Assembly (NCBI GenBank): GCA_903819975.1
Contig: CAIJFI010000006.1
Location: 62,001-126,000 of the forward strand
From: an uncultured Bacteroidota bacterium
GTDB taxonomy: Bacteria; Bacteroidota; Bacteroidia; Chitinophagales; Chitinophagaceae
DNA length: 64,000 nucleotides
Direction of reading: 5' to 3'
In this document: piece by piece, positions 37,958 to 46,808 of the stretch
Numbering within the stretch: position 1 is the first letter of the stretch
How the letters are laid out: each line of letters opens with the position of its first letter
Made by a program: the position numbers and the translations under genes
Notes under the pieces: model-generated
The model's input: the letters and a program-made list of their open reading frames with translations, nothing else
What the model was told of the DNA's origin: nothing
The model's database searches: none

Positions 37958-39406
37958 ATGTTAACGTTCACAAATATCCCATACGCAATATTGAATAATG
38001 TTGTTTTAATGGGTACTTTATGGGTGATTTATCAATTAGCAGCAACTTATATTAAGTTTACTACTAAACAACTTTTTATTACTGCTACCCTTTTTCAATT
38101 TTTAGGTGCGCTATTTTTTATATTAAATATTTTCTCATTTAATATAATAGATTTTACTACTAAACGCCAGTTTAGTCTTTTTACAATTTCAAATCCGTAT
38201 AGTTCAAGTTTACAGTCAGTCCTGCCTTATTTGGGTTTCCTGTATTGTATCATGTTATTTATTTTATTGTTAAGAATGATATACCAATATTTTAATTTGC
38301 AAAAAATTAAAATATCTGGAGATTATACAAATACAACCAATTGGCTTAACTATATTGCTGAATTTAATATTGAATTACCAAGACATATAAAAATAGGAAC
38401 AAGCGAAAAAGTTACATCTCCTATAGTATTCGGTTATTTAGAACCGATTATATTACTGCCTATTTCAATTTGTAATCAGTTAAGCACACAAGAAATTAAA
38501 TTTATATTGTTACATGAACTTGCTCATATTATTAGGCAAGATTATTTAATTAATATCATTACTACTTTCTCGAAATTAGTATTGTGGTTTAATCCATTTG
38601 CATATTTATTTGATAATGTTATTCAATTACAAAGAGAAATTGCATGTGATCAATTTGTCATTGAAAATATTAATGCACCTGTGCATTATGCTAAGGCACT
38701 GTTTAATTTAGCTCAATCGTCTAGCAATTATAATTTACAATTAAGTTTAGGCGCTTTAAGTTCAAATAATCAATTATTAAATCGCATTCAAGTTTTAAAT
38801 AAATTAGATACAAAAAGAAGTTCGAAAAAATCAGTTACTATTTTTGGCATTGTGGTCTTTATGATTGTTACTTTTAGTTTTTGTTTTCAATCACAACCCA
38901 TAACGACAATTGTATCAAAGGAAAATAAACCTAATGTTGTAAAAAAAATACAGGTTCCTATTTTTGTAGCTAATACAAAACAAGCCAATTTATTTAAGCA
39001 TAATCAAATTAAGCATTCGGAAAATAAATTATCAAACGAGCGTAATAGTGTGATTCAAAATAGTGCGATACCTCAAAATGAATTCGTGGTCATTTCAAAA
39101 GAACCCAACTTAAATTACAATACCATACTGAAACAAACTAAGCAGTGGATTAAAGCGCATGAAAACAATATTCATTTGGCTAGCTACAATGAAACAAAAG
39201 ATTCAACTGAAGATGTTTTGGCGGAGCGATTGTTAATGAGTTCTATTATTTATAATTATCAGCTTAAGAAAGCATTACTTGAACAAAAATTAGGTAAAGC
39301 AACTGACCAAAATGAAGCTGCAGATTATATTTTAAATAGTAAGGAATGGGACGAAATGGTTCAGTACGAAAAATGGGCACATGAATTTTTAAAAAGACAT
39401 CAATAA
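37958..39406 (+). CDS. BlaR1-like M56 membrane metallopeptidase
   Basis: A 482-aa partner of the BlaI-like repressor. N-terminal hydrophobic segments are followed by the zinc motif HELAH at 186-190, then REIACDQFV with the third ligand region, and another membrane segment near residue 300 (IFGIVVFMIVTFSF). The remaining 180 residues are polar and Asn/Lys/Gln-rich. The penicillin-binding sensor domain of true BlaR1/MecR1 is missing, so the stimulus differs or the C-terminal part is a different sensor. Its 3' end overlaps the convergent WbqC gene by 18 bases. Confidence 0.87.
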   Translation: MLTFTNIPYAILNNVVLMGTLWVIYQLAATYIKFTTKQLFITATLFQFLGALFFILNIFSFNIIDFTTKRQFSLFTISNPYSSSLQSVLPYLGFLYCIMLFILLLRMIYQYFNLQKIKISGDYTNTTNWLNYIAEFNIELPRHIKIGTSEKVTSPIVFGYLEPIILLPISICNQLSTQEIKFILLHELAHIIRQDYLINIITTFSKLVLWFNPFAYLFDNVIQLQREIACDQFVIENINAPVHYAKALFNLAQSSSNYNLQLSLGALSSNNQLLNRIQVLNKLDTKRSSKKSVTIFGIVVFMIVTFSFCFQSQPITTIVSKENKPNVVKKIQVPIFVANTKQANLFKHNQIKHSENKLSNERNSVIQNSAIPQNEFVVISKEPNLNYNTILKQTKQWIKAHENNIHLASYNETKDSTEDVLAERLLMSSIIYNYQLKKALLEQKLGKATDQNEAADYILNSKEWDEMVQYEKWAHEFLKRHQ

Positions 39407-39991
39407 TTGATTGGTTTGTTTTCCCCCGCAATTAAAGAGTAAATCTAAAATTGACAAATTGGGCAAGAATCCAGTTTTATCTTCAAATACTTGTTGGTAT
39501 TTAATTGGTTTTGGAAATTGGTCGTAATTTTTTGGAAGCCATGGGTCAAAGTTTCTTTCAATTATTTCCGTATCAATTTTTGCAACAATATCCCATTTCC
39601 CCTTGATTTGTTTTTTTGTCCATTCATGCGCTGACATTAAAAAGTCCATTAAGAAGATAGGTTTTGAAGCATATAAATTTTTAAGCTCATCCTGGTAATA
39701 TTCAAAAAATGGAGAACGTTGGTAATTTGATACCAATGCCTTGTAATGTTGTTCATGCCATGGACTAGCATAAGCTATTTGTATATCTTTTAAGGCCGTT
39801 TTTTGATCTCTACCTCCTACTATAGGAATAGATAAATGTAAAGGACCCTGTGCAGTAGCAATAACCATTCTATTCTTAAAACTCATTTTAGAAAATGGAT
39901 GATTATTGTCAAAATATACTTTTTCCTGTTTCAAGATTGTATTGAAAAAGCTAAGTGTTCCAAAATATTGCAAATCCGTTATTATCATCAT
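39389..39991 (-). CDS. WbqC-like family protein
   Basis: A WbqC-family protein (about 200 aa) with the typical N-terminal DLQYFGTLSFFN, the central RMVIATAQGPLHLSIPIVGG and the segment WHEQHYKALVSNYQRSPFFEYY. Members occur in O-antigen clusters and elsewhere, but no activity has been firmly established to my knowledge. I start at the Met pair near 39991, which puts the conserved block at the N-terminus as in relatives. An ATG at 40030 would add 13 residues. Confidence 0.82.
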   Translation of the reverse strand: MMIITDLQYFGTLSFFNTILKQEKVYFDNNHPFSKMSFKNRMVIATAQGPLHLSIPIVGGRDQKTALKDIQIAYASPWHEQHYKALVSNYQRSPFFEYYQDELKNLYASKPIFLMDFLMSAHEWTKKQIKGKWDIVAKIDTEIIERNFDPWLPKNYDQFPKPIKYQQVFEDKTGFLPNLSILDLLFNCGGKQTNQLLMSF

Positions 39992-40060
39992 TAACAAATA
40001 GTTGTGTAAATATATTTTTACATTCTCCAAATACCTATTATTTTTATAAAAATTTATACA

Positions 40061-40558
40061 ATGCAGTACTTTAGACTTTCGGTTTTGGCAATTATAATCC
40101 TGTTAACCAGTTGTTCAAGTCCAAAATCTTTTGAGTTTAAGGGGGTAAAGTCATTTAAAATAGAAAAAGCAAGTTTAAAACAAAATGTTTTGAATGCTCA
40201 AATAGAATATTACAATCCCAATAACTTTGAATTGGCCTTAAAAAATATTGATTGTGATATTTTTGTTAACGATCAAAAATTAACCCATTATGCATTGGAT
40301 ACTAATTTAGTCATCCCGTCTATTTCAAATTTTGTGGTTCCTGCTAAAATGGAAATACAGTTATCTGATTTATTAAAACATAGTGTAGATATAATGTTTA
40401 ATAAACCATTAAAATTTACCATTGTTGGAAAAGCTACCTTATCAAAAGGATTTTTTACTAAAACAATACCTGTAAACTTTTCTACAACTAAAACTTTGAA
40501 TTTAAAAGAGTCTGCTGTTAGAGAAGCTATGAAAGGAATTCAAAATCAATTAAACTAA
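40061..40558 (+). CDS. LEA type 2 (WHy-like) lipoprotein
   Basis: A 165-aa protein with a lipoprotein leader (lipobox LTSC) and one beta-rich LEA type 2 domain, recognisable from the NAQIEYYNPNNFELALKNIDCDIFVNDQ segment. Such domains occur in desiccation-related proteins, but in bacteria the function is unclear. It is divergent from the WbqC gene, and its stop directly abuts the convergent pyrE stop. Confidence 0.82.
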   Translation: MQYFRLSVLAIIILLTSCSSPKSFEFKGVKSFKIEKASLKQNVLNAQIEYYNPNNFELALKNIDCDIFVNDQKLTHYALDTNLVIPSISNFVVPAKMEIQLSDLLKHSVDIMFNKPLKFTIVGKATLSKGFFTKTIPVNFSTTKTLNLKESAVREAMKGIQNQLN

Positions 40559-41188
40559 TTATTGATTCCAGGTGGAAGGGCTCTCCCTCCATTTCATTAA
40601 GGTATCCTGAGTAGCTGCATCCACATCTCCTTTTTCAACAGCTAAGTCAATTAAACTTGCATAGTTTGTTAATGAATGAAATGGAACACCTGCTGCCTTA
40701 AAAGCTTCGTCAGCAATATTGAATCCGTAGTTGAAAATTGATACCATACCTACCACTTCTAAACCAGCATTTCTTAAAACGTCTACTACTTGTAAACTAC
40801 TTTTGCCAGTAGATATTAAATCTTCAATTACTAATATTTTATTGGAAGTTTCATAAGCACCTTCAATCTGATTTCCTAAGCCATGCTCTTTTGGTTTAGG
40901 ACGAACATAGATATACGGCAACTTTAATTGATCTGCTGCCATAGCACCCCAAGGGATACCTGCAGTTGCTACTCCAGCCAACATATCTGCTCCATCAAAT
41001 TTTTCAAAAATCACATTGCACATTTCACTTTTAATAAAATCACGTACATATGGGAAAGATAAAACCTTTCTATTATCACAATAAATTGGACTTTTCCAAC
41101 CACTAGCCCATGTAAATGGATTATTTGGACTTAATTTTACAGCACCTACTTGGAGTAGTTTTTCAGCAACAGCTTTTTCGTTGGTCAT
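40559..41188 (-). CDS. pyrE: Orotate phosphoribosyltransferase
   Basis: Makes orotidine monophosphate from orotate and PRPP. Characteristic blocks are SGWKSPIYCDNRKVL, the AGVATAGIPWGAMAA segment, RPKPKEHGLGNQIEGA (flexible catalytic loop) and the PRPP motif VIEDLISTGKSS. At 209 aa the length is normal. It is monocistronic here, away from pyrB and pyrR. Confidence 0.96.
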   Translation of the reverse strand: MTNEKAVAEKLLQVGAVKLSPNNPFTWASGWKSPIYCDNRKVLSFPYVRDFIKSEMCNVIFEKFDGADMLAGVATAGIPWGAMAADQLKLPYIYVRPKPKEHGLGNQIEGAYETSNKILVIEDLISTGKSSLQVVDVLRNAGLEVVGMVSIFNYGFNIADEAFKAAGVPFHSLTNYASLIDLAVEKGDVDAATQDTLMKWRESPSTWNQ

Positions 41189-41270
41189 AATACTAATTTA
41201 TTGATGGCACGAAATTAAAGGCTAAATGCTAATTTTACACTAAGAGTTACTAAATACTATACACATTTTT

Positions 41271-41702
41271 ATGCCAACACAAATAATTGCTGCAGGAGGC
41301 TTGGTTACGAACCCAAAAGGGGAAATTTTATGGATTTTTAGACGTGGCTTTTGGGATTTACCAAAAGGGAAATTAGATGAGGGCGAAACGATACAAACCT
41401 GTGCACTTAGAGAAGTTGAAGAAGAAACGGGTATGCGTAATATTCAATTGCATGAAATGTTATGTTTCACGAATCATACCTATTTTGACAAATATTTAAA
41501 TGAAGAAGTGGTAAAGCGTACTTATTGGTTTCATATGTCAATCCCTAATATGCAAGAAGGCATTCCGCAAACAACCGAGGATATTGAAAAAATTGAGTGG
41601 CATTCATTGGGTAAAGCAAGGCACTGCTTAGATCAAACCTATCCGGCTATTTTGGATGTCGTTGAACAATTTAGAATTAAACTAAATAAGCTAGATCAAT
41701 AA
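41271..41702 (+). CDS. NUDIX hydrolase
   Basis: This 143-aa protein contains an intact Nudix box (GKLDEGETIQTCALREVEEETGM, described by its G-x5-E-x7-REVEEETG pattern), which binds the metal for hydrolysis of nucleoside diphosphate derivatives. The substrate cannot be told; the N-terminal AAGGLVTNPKGEILWIFRRG fits the general diadenosine polyphosphate/ADP-ribose type. It is convergent with coaD. Confidence 0.9.
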   Translation: MPTQIIAAGGLVTNPKGEILWIFRRGFWDLPKGKLDEGETIQTCALREVEEETGMRNIQLHEMLCFTNHTYFDKYLNEEVVKRTYWFHMSIPNMQEGIPQTTEDIEKIEWHSLGKARHCLDQTYPAILDVVEQFRIKLNKLDQ

Positions 41703-41761
41703 GTTAGTTGTTAGGATCTATAATGAATATCCACGTGAGTGACTATACTACGGTAAGGTGC

Positions 41762-42232
41762 TTATCTGTTTAATGAATCTATGACCTCCTGAGGAAGGAA
41801 CGGAGAAGCATCACCACCATTACGTAAAATATCTCTGACGATAGTAGAAGCAACCGAAGTGTATTTAGGCTCTCCAGTTAAAAAGATTGTTTCAATGTGT
41901 CTATCCATTGTTCTATTGGCATCTGCAATTGTTTTCTCGTATTCAAAATCGCTTACGTATCTGATTCCTCTTAAAATAAATCTAGCACCAATTGCTTGAC
42001 AATATTTGATGGTTAAGCCATCATAAATAGCTGCTTCCACCTTTGGCTCATCCTTATAAATTTCTTCAAACCAAATGCGTCTTTGGTCGGCACTAAACAT
42101 TGGATTTTTAGCTGCATTCATACCAATTCCTACAATTACCTTGTCAAATAAGGGTAACGAACGATTTATGATGTCGATATGCCCTAAAGTAACTGGGTCA
42201 AAAGTTCCTGGAAATAAACAGATTCTTTGCAT
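41762..42232 (-). CDS. coaD: Pantetheine-phosphate adenylyltransferase
   Basis: Transfers AMP from ATP to 4'-phosphopantetheine in coenzyme A synthesis. The nucleotidyltransferase motif is FPGTFDPVTLGHIDII (TLGH), and the second block EYTSVASTIVRD-like KYTSVASTIVRDILRNGG is present. At 156 aa the length is normal. It follows pyrB by 37 bases on the same strand, so pyrR-pyrB-coaD may be one transcript. Confidence 0.95.
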   Translation of the reverse strand: MQRICLFPGTFDPVTLGHIDIINRSLPLFDKVIVGIGMNAAKNPMFSADQRRIWFEEIYKDEPKVEAAIYDGLTIKYCQAIGARFILRGIRYVSDFEYEKTIADANRTMDRHIETIFLTGEPKYTSVASTIVRDILRNGGDASPFLPQEVIDSLNR

Positions 42233-42269
42233 GCAATAAAAGTAAGATAATTGTTAAAACAAACAAGTA

Positions 42270-43202
42270 TTAGGCTGGATTAGATCTTCCAGTTAAAAGG
42301 TATAAACATGCCATTCTCACTGCTACCCCATTTTCTACTTGGTTAAGTATAATGGAATGGCTGCTGTCTGCTACATCACTATCCATTTCTACCCCACGGT
42401 TTATTGGACCAGGGTGCATTATTACAATGTCTTTATTTAGCTTATTCAAGCGATCCATTGTTATACCATAAGCTAAGTTATATTCCCTTAGAGAAGAGAA
42501 TAAAGGCTGGTTTTGACGCTCTAATTGAATTCTAAGCACATTGGCAACGTCACACCAAGCCAAAGCTTTGTCGATATTGTATTCGACCTTTATGTCCATT
42601 GCTGCTTGTAAGTATGTTGGAATTAATGTGGGAGGCCCTGAAACCATTACTTCGGCCCCCATTTTCTTTAATAAATAGATATTACTAAGTGCAACCCTGC
42701 TATGCATGATGTCGCCTAAAATAGCCACTTTAAGTCCTTTTAAAGAACCAAATTTCTCGACCATCGAAAAAGCGTCTAATAAAGCCTGCGTTGGATGCTC
42801 GTTGATACCGTCTCCTGCATTAATTATTGCAGCGTCTATATGTTTTGCTAAAAAGTGTGGAGCTCCGGAAGCACTATGGCGCATTACCACCATGTCCACT
42901 TTCATGCTTAAAATATTATTTACGGTGTCTAAAAGGGTTTCTCCTTTTGCAGCCGATGAACTCGAAACTGTGAAATTAACTACGTCTGCTGATAAGCGAC
43001 GTTCTGCTAATTCAAAGGAAATCCTTGTTCTTGTTGAATTTTCGTAAAATAGATTTACAATATTTACGTCTCTTAAAGTGGGAACTTTTTTAACGGGTCT
43101 TTGTAAAACCTCTTTAAATTGACCTGCGGTAGAAAGAATAAGTTGTATATCCTCAGTGTTGAGGTCTTTGATACCAAGAAGATGTTTGGTAGATAGTGCC
43201 AT
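42270..43202 (-). CDS. pyrB: Aspartate carbamoyltransferase catalytic subunit
   Basis: Condenses carbamoyl phosphate with aspartate, the first committed step of pyrimidine synthesis. The carbamoyl-phosphate site FYENSTRTRISFELAERRL, the HPTQALLDAF block and the HPGPINRGVE loop are all present. At 310 aa it is a catalytic chain without a fused regulatory part. No pyrI is in the window. It sits between pyrR and coaD on the same strand. Confidence 0.97.
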   Translation of the reverse strand: MALSTKHLLGIKDLNTEDIQLILSTAGQFKEVLQRPVKKVPTLRDVNIVNLFYENSTRTRISFELAERRLSADVVNFTVSSSSAAKGETLLDTVNNILSMKVDMVVMRHSASGAPHFLAKHIDAAIINAGDGINEHPTQALLDAFSMVEKFGSLKGLKVAILGDIMHSRVALSNIYLLKKMGAEVMVSGPPTLIPTYLQAAMDIKVEYNIDKALAWCDVANVLRIQLERQNQPLFSSLREYNLAYGITMDRLNKLNKDIVIMHPGPINRGVEMDSDVADSSHSIILNQVENGVAVRMACLYLLTGRSNPA

Positions 43203-43243
43203 TAAAAAACAAAATTAATATATTTTTTTCAACAAACCATGTC

Positions 43244-43768
43244 TTATTCCTCTAACAAAATAACGTCGTCTACTCCGTCATTCTCTTTCCAACGTACTTT
43301 TACCTTGTGAGGGGTAAGCGTATCCATTTCCTTGCCCGAAAAATCGGGTTGAATTGGTAATTCTCTGCTAGGTTTACGGTCAACTAGTACACATAAAGCC
43401 ACTTTTGAAGGACGTCCAAAAGCCAATAAAGCATCTAAAGCCGCTCTAATGGTTCTGCCAGTAAACAATACGTCATCTATTAAAATCACTGTTTTACCTT
43501 CAATACTAAAAGGCAAATCGGTTTGGGTTGCTAAATGCAACTCACGTCTAATATCGTCTCGGTAAAATGTGATATCTAATTTACCATATAAAACCTGGTC
43601 AGCAGGTAATTCTTGGTGAAGTGCTGCTACAATTCGGTCACTTAGATAAACGCCTCTAGGTTGTAATCCAACAATAACTGCATTGGATAGTCCAGGGTAA
43701 GTTTCTAAAATTTGATGCGCTAGCCTTTTTACGATACTTGGAAGCTGTTGCTCACTAATGAGGGTCAT
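43244..43768 (-). CDS. pyrR: PyrR-type bifunctional regulator/uracil phosphoribosyltransferase
   Basis: A type I phosphoribosyltransferase-fold protein with the PRPP motif VILIDDVLFTGRTIRAALDAL and the N-terminal VGLQPRGVYLSDRI. In Firmicutes PyrR binds pyr mRNA to cause attenuation. Here it directly precedes pyrB (41-base gap), in keeping with the pyr context, but I do not see an attenuator-like leader, so RNA control is unproven. At 174 aa the length is normal. Confidence 0.92.
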   Translation of the reverse strand: MTLISEQQLPSIVKRLAHQILETYPGLSNAVIVGLQPRGVYLSDRIVAALHQELPADQVLYGKLDITFYRDDIRRELHLATQTDLPFSIEGKTVILIDDVLFTGRTIRAALDALLAFGRPSKVALCVLVDRKPSRELPIQPDFSGKEMDTLTPHKVKVRWKENDGVDDVILLEE

Positions 43769-43819
43769 TCCTTTAAAATTTGAATAAAAATACAGCTTTT
43801 TCTGATGTATTTTGCACCC

Positions 43820-44902
43820 ATGGTTCGGCTACAACAACTTTCTTTGGTTCAATTTAGGAACTACATACAAAAACAATTCGTTTTTACTGACCGAATTGTA
43901 GGTATTGTTGGGCAAAATGGTGTTGGCAAAACCAATGTGTTGGATGCCATTTATTATTTGTCTTTTACTAAAAGTTATTTTAGCCGTCCCGATGCACAAA
44001 ATGTACATCATGCTTATCAAGGTTTGCGTGTAGGAGGTCAATACGATATTAATAGTGATCAAATTTCTATTACCTGTATTTTAAGAGAAACACTTAAAAA
44101 GGAATTTTATTATGATCAAGAAGCGTATACAAAATTGTCACAACATATTGGGAAGATACCATGTGTAATGATTGCGCCCGACGATGTGCAAATAATAACT
44201 GGTTCTAGCGAAGAACGTAGGAAATTAATGGATAGTTTATTATCTCAAATGCATCCAGATTATTTAAGATACTTAATTGCTTATAATAAAGTTTTAGTAC
44301 AAAGAAATAGTTTACTAAAACATGCAGGAGAAACAGGTGTGCTTGATTCAATTTTGCTTGAAACAATCAATGAGCAATTAATAAGTAACGGTCAACATAT
44401 ATATGAATATCGAAAACAATTAATTGAAATATATTTACCTAAAATTTTATCATTATACCAAAATTTGGCAGGACAAGAAGACCAAATTAATATTCAATAC
44501 CAATCGCAATTACAACTACAGCCATTTAATGAATTGCTAAATCAATCACTAGCAAAGGATAAAGTATTGCAGAGGACAAATGTGGGTATTCATAAGGATG
44601 ATTTGCTAATAACCATTCAGGGACAACCATTTAAGCAAGAAGCTTCCCAAGGTCAACGTAAAAGTTTGTTGTTCGCAATTAGATTAGCGGAATGGGAGTT
44701 GATAAAAGAAAACAAAGGCTTTGCTCCTATCTTACTTATGGATGATATTTTTGAGAAATTAGATGAACAAAGAATGATACAATTATTGGGCTGGGTGAGT
44801 CATTCAACCGATGGACAAGTATTTATAACAGATACGCACAAACAAAGGGTTGCAGACTTGTTAGGAAAACACCTAGATAGTTATCAATTGATTGAATTAT
44901 AA
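43820..44902 (+). CDS. recF: DNA replication and repair protein RecF
   Basis: An SMC-like ATPase that loads RecA at gaps. Features are the opening LQQLSLVQFRNY, a Walker A in GIVGQNGVGKTNVLDAIYYLS, the signature SQGQRKSLLFAIRLAEW and a Walker B near ILLMDDIFEKLD. I start at the ATG at 43820 (360 aa), because a promoter-like GTATTTTG lies just before it; an ATG at 43805 is also in frame. A DUF721 gene follows after 19 bases, as in many replication-gene clusters. Confidence 0.94.
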   Translation: MVRLQQLSLVQFRNYIQKQFVFTDRIVGIVGQNGVGKTNVLDAIYYLSFTKSYFSRPDAQNVHHAYQGLRVGGQYDINSDQISITCILRETLKKEFYYDQEAYTKLSQHIGKIPCVMIAPDDVQIITGSSEERRKLMDSLLSQMHPDYLRYLIAYNKVLVQRNSLLKHAGETGVLDSILLETINEQLISNGQHIYEYRKQLIEIYLPKILSLYQNLAGQEDQINIQYQSQLQLQPFNELLNQSLAKDKVLQRTNVGIHKDDLLITIQGQPFKQEASQGQRKSLLFAIRLAEWELIKENKGFAPILLMDDIFEKLDEQRMIQLLGWVSHSTDGQVFITDTHKQRVADLLGKHLDSYQLIEL

Positions 44903-44921
44903 TTGTGTAAATTGCAGTACT

Positions 44922-45203
44922 ATGGCAGTATTTAAACTTGGCGACGCATTAAAACAATTTGTACAAAGTAGTAAACTAAAGAACGGAATAAGAGCTGCTC
45001 AAATTGAAGAAGTATGGGCCGAAATCATGGGCACCACTATTGCCAAATACACTGATAAAATTTATATTTTTGATAAGAAACTTTTTATTGAGTCAAGTGT
45101 TGGCCCATTAAAAAATGAACTAGGTTTTCAGAAAGTACAAATCATTGCGAGGGTCAATGAAAAAATGGGAGAAAATATGATTAACGAAGTAATCATTAAA
45201 TAA
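44922..45203 (+). CDS. DUF721 (DciA-like) protein
   Basis: This 93-aa protein fits the DUF721 family, which includes DciA, the replicative helicase operator of bacteria without DnaC/DnaI. Typical parts are LGDALKQFVQSSKLKNGI, the VWAEIMGTTIAKYT segment and the KLFIESSVGPLKNEL strand-helix. Its place just after recF agrees with a DNA replication role. The ATG at 44922 is preferred because the in-frame upstream start overlaps recF. Confidence 0.82.
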   Translation: MAVFKLGDALKQFVQSSKLKNGIRAAQIEEVWAEIMGTTIAKYTDKIYIFDKKLFIESSVGPLKNELGFQKVQIIARVNEKMGENMINEVIIK

Positions 45204-45230
45204 ACAGTTTTTATAAATTTCTAGGCAACT

Positions 45231-45659
45231 TTATAGTTCGTACAAACTATCTGCACCTGGCTTAGATAAATCATCTTTTGCAATAACTTCTCTCATTAAA
45301 TCGTTCATAGTTAATACACCCTGAAAAGTCATTTCTTCAAATATTGGCAAGTATCTAGTTTTATATACATTCATTAAAACCATACATCTTTGTAAATCTT
45401 CACCAAATCCTATCACAGGATAATCTGAAGACATAATTTCATTAACAGTAGCAGTTTCAGATTTACGTCCTTGTAATTTAATTTTATGTGTATAATCTCT
45501 TTCCGACATAATACCTAAATATTTGCCTTCTTGCATCACTACTACATAGCTTAAATTTTCGGTCTTCATGATTGTTAATGCATCAACAACTTTTGTGTCA
45601 GGAGTAACTACATTAAATACAGGCCCTTTTTTTTGTAGAATTTCTTGAATTTTAGACAT
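45231..45659 (-). CDS. CBS domain pair protein
   Basis: A 142-aa protein that is little more than two CBS motifs in tandem (a Bateman module). The first is around TPDTKVVDALTIMKTENLSYVVVM with SERDYTHKI, the second around MSSDYPVIGFGEDLQRCMVLM with VLTMNDLMREV. Such modules bind adenine nucleotides and sense energy state, but the target is unknown. It converges with the DUF721 gene. Confidence 0.9.
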   Translation of the reverse strand: MSKIQEILQKKGPVFNVVTPDTKVVDALTIMKTENLSYVVVMQEGKYLGIMSERDYTHKIKLQGRKSETATVNEIMSSDYPVIGFGEDLQRCMVLMNVYKTRYLPIFEEMTFQGVLTMNDLMREVIAKDDLSKPGADSLYEL

Positions 45660-45716
45660 AACATAAAAATTAACAGTGTTATCCTAAGTTACAAAATATT
45701 AAATGAAATAATTCTA

Positions 45717-46787
45717 TTAATTTTTTAAATAATCCAAATAGCTCTGCTTTTGCATTATAGTAGCGCCATTCATAACAAAGATTGTTGGCCAAACTCTAGC
45801 AGCAGTTTTAATCATCGTATTGTCACCAATCAATATGGTTTCCTTAGGTAACAGATTGATTGCTCCATCTTTATCTGCTGTAACAATATATACTAGCTTA
45901 TATTTATTATGTAGTTTATTGAGTATATCAAGCCAAGGTATATTGCTATCAATTTTTCCGGCTAGCACTAAAACATAAGGTGTTTTGATAGCAAATATTT
46001 CTGCAGTTGAATCATATTTAGACAAGGTTACTAAATTAAAATCTACTATTGCTGCTTGTAATCCATTCCCTTTTTGAACCACAACTTCCTTTCTACTTTT
46101 ATATACATAAGTGGAGTCAAAGTTTTCAGGAAAATGATTGGCATCAAATAAAAAGGACTTGCCATCCTTAATAAACTCCATTTGTATTGAGATACTATCT
46201 GGTACGGCACCAACTGGAGTTTTCATTTTTTCAATAATATCATTACCAGTTTTATAGGGTAAGCAATCAATTATTGGCAAATGATTTAACACATAATTTT
46301 GACCATATCCTACCCCAGCAGTTGCAATAATTAAAATAAAAACACCTAAAGCTGGATGCATTTTAGTTTTAACCTTTTTCTTATTAAAGAGTAAAATCAC
46401 AATAGCTATAAATAGAAGTATATCTTTTATAAAAGAAGTTTTTGGCGTTAAGGGGATACAATCTCCAAAACAACCACAGGTTTTAATTTTACCCGATAAC
46501 AAAGCATAACCAGTTAAGAAAGAGAAAAAAATAATTAATGCTAAAAGTGACCAAAGCGTTTGCTTATAAGGAAATTGAATGATTAGTGCTATACCGGCTA
46601 CAATCTCAAGCACATTCATAATAATTGATAGGACTAGTGTATAGTCAGATAAAAACGAAATACCCCAAACATCAAAAAACTCTTGCATTTTATAGCTTAA
46701 TCCTAATGGATCATTAGCCTTAATGAGTCCTGAAAAAATAAACAGGATACCAACACTCCATCGCAATATTTTTAGAAATGATTGCAT
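45717..46787 (-). CDS. BT_3928-type membrane protein with DoxX/MauE domain
   Basis: This 356-aa protein has four N-terminal membrane segments of DoxX/MauE type (GLIKANDPLGLSYKM and the Cys-containing KTCGCFGDC loop) and then a further membrane segment leading to a C-terminal thioredoxin-like or periplasmic part. It matches the Bacteroidota BT_3928 family. MauE-like domains are linked to disulfide handling, so an envelope redox role is possible. It follows DUF1599 on the same strand with a 21-base gap. Confidence 0.82.
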   Translation of the reverse strand: MQSFLKILRWSVGILFIFSGLIKANDPLGLSYKMQEFFDVWGISFLSDYTLVLSIIMNVLEIVAGIALIIQFPYKQTLWSLLALIIFFSFLTGYALLSGKIKTCGCFGDCIPLTPKTSFIKDILLFIAIVILLFNKKKVKTKMHPALGVFILIIATAGVGYGQNYVLNHLPIIDCLPYKTGNDIIEKMKTPVGAVPDSISIQMEFIKDGKSFLFDANHFPENFDSTYVYKSRKEVVVQKGNGLQAAIVDFNLVTLSKYDSTAEIFAIKTPYVLVLAGKIDSNIPWLDILNKLHNKYKLVYIVTADKDGAINLLPKETILIGDNTMIKTAARVWPTIFVMNGATIMQKQSYLDYLKN

Positions 46788-46808
46788 ATTAAAAGTATAA
46801 AATGAATA

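Noticed and set aside
42706..43047. 113-aa open frame antisense to pyrB
   Set aside because: A shadow of the highly conserved pyrB frame with no domain of its own.
43769..43819. Possible pyr attenuator near pyrR
   Set aside because: The leader before pyrR is short and shows no anti-terminator/terminator pair, so RNA-based control could not be supported.
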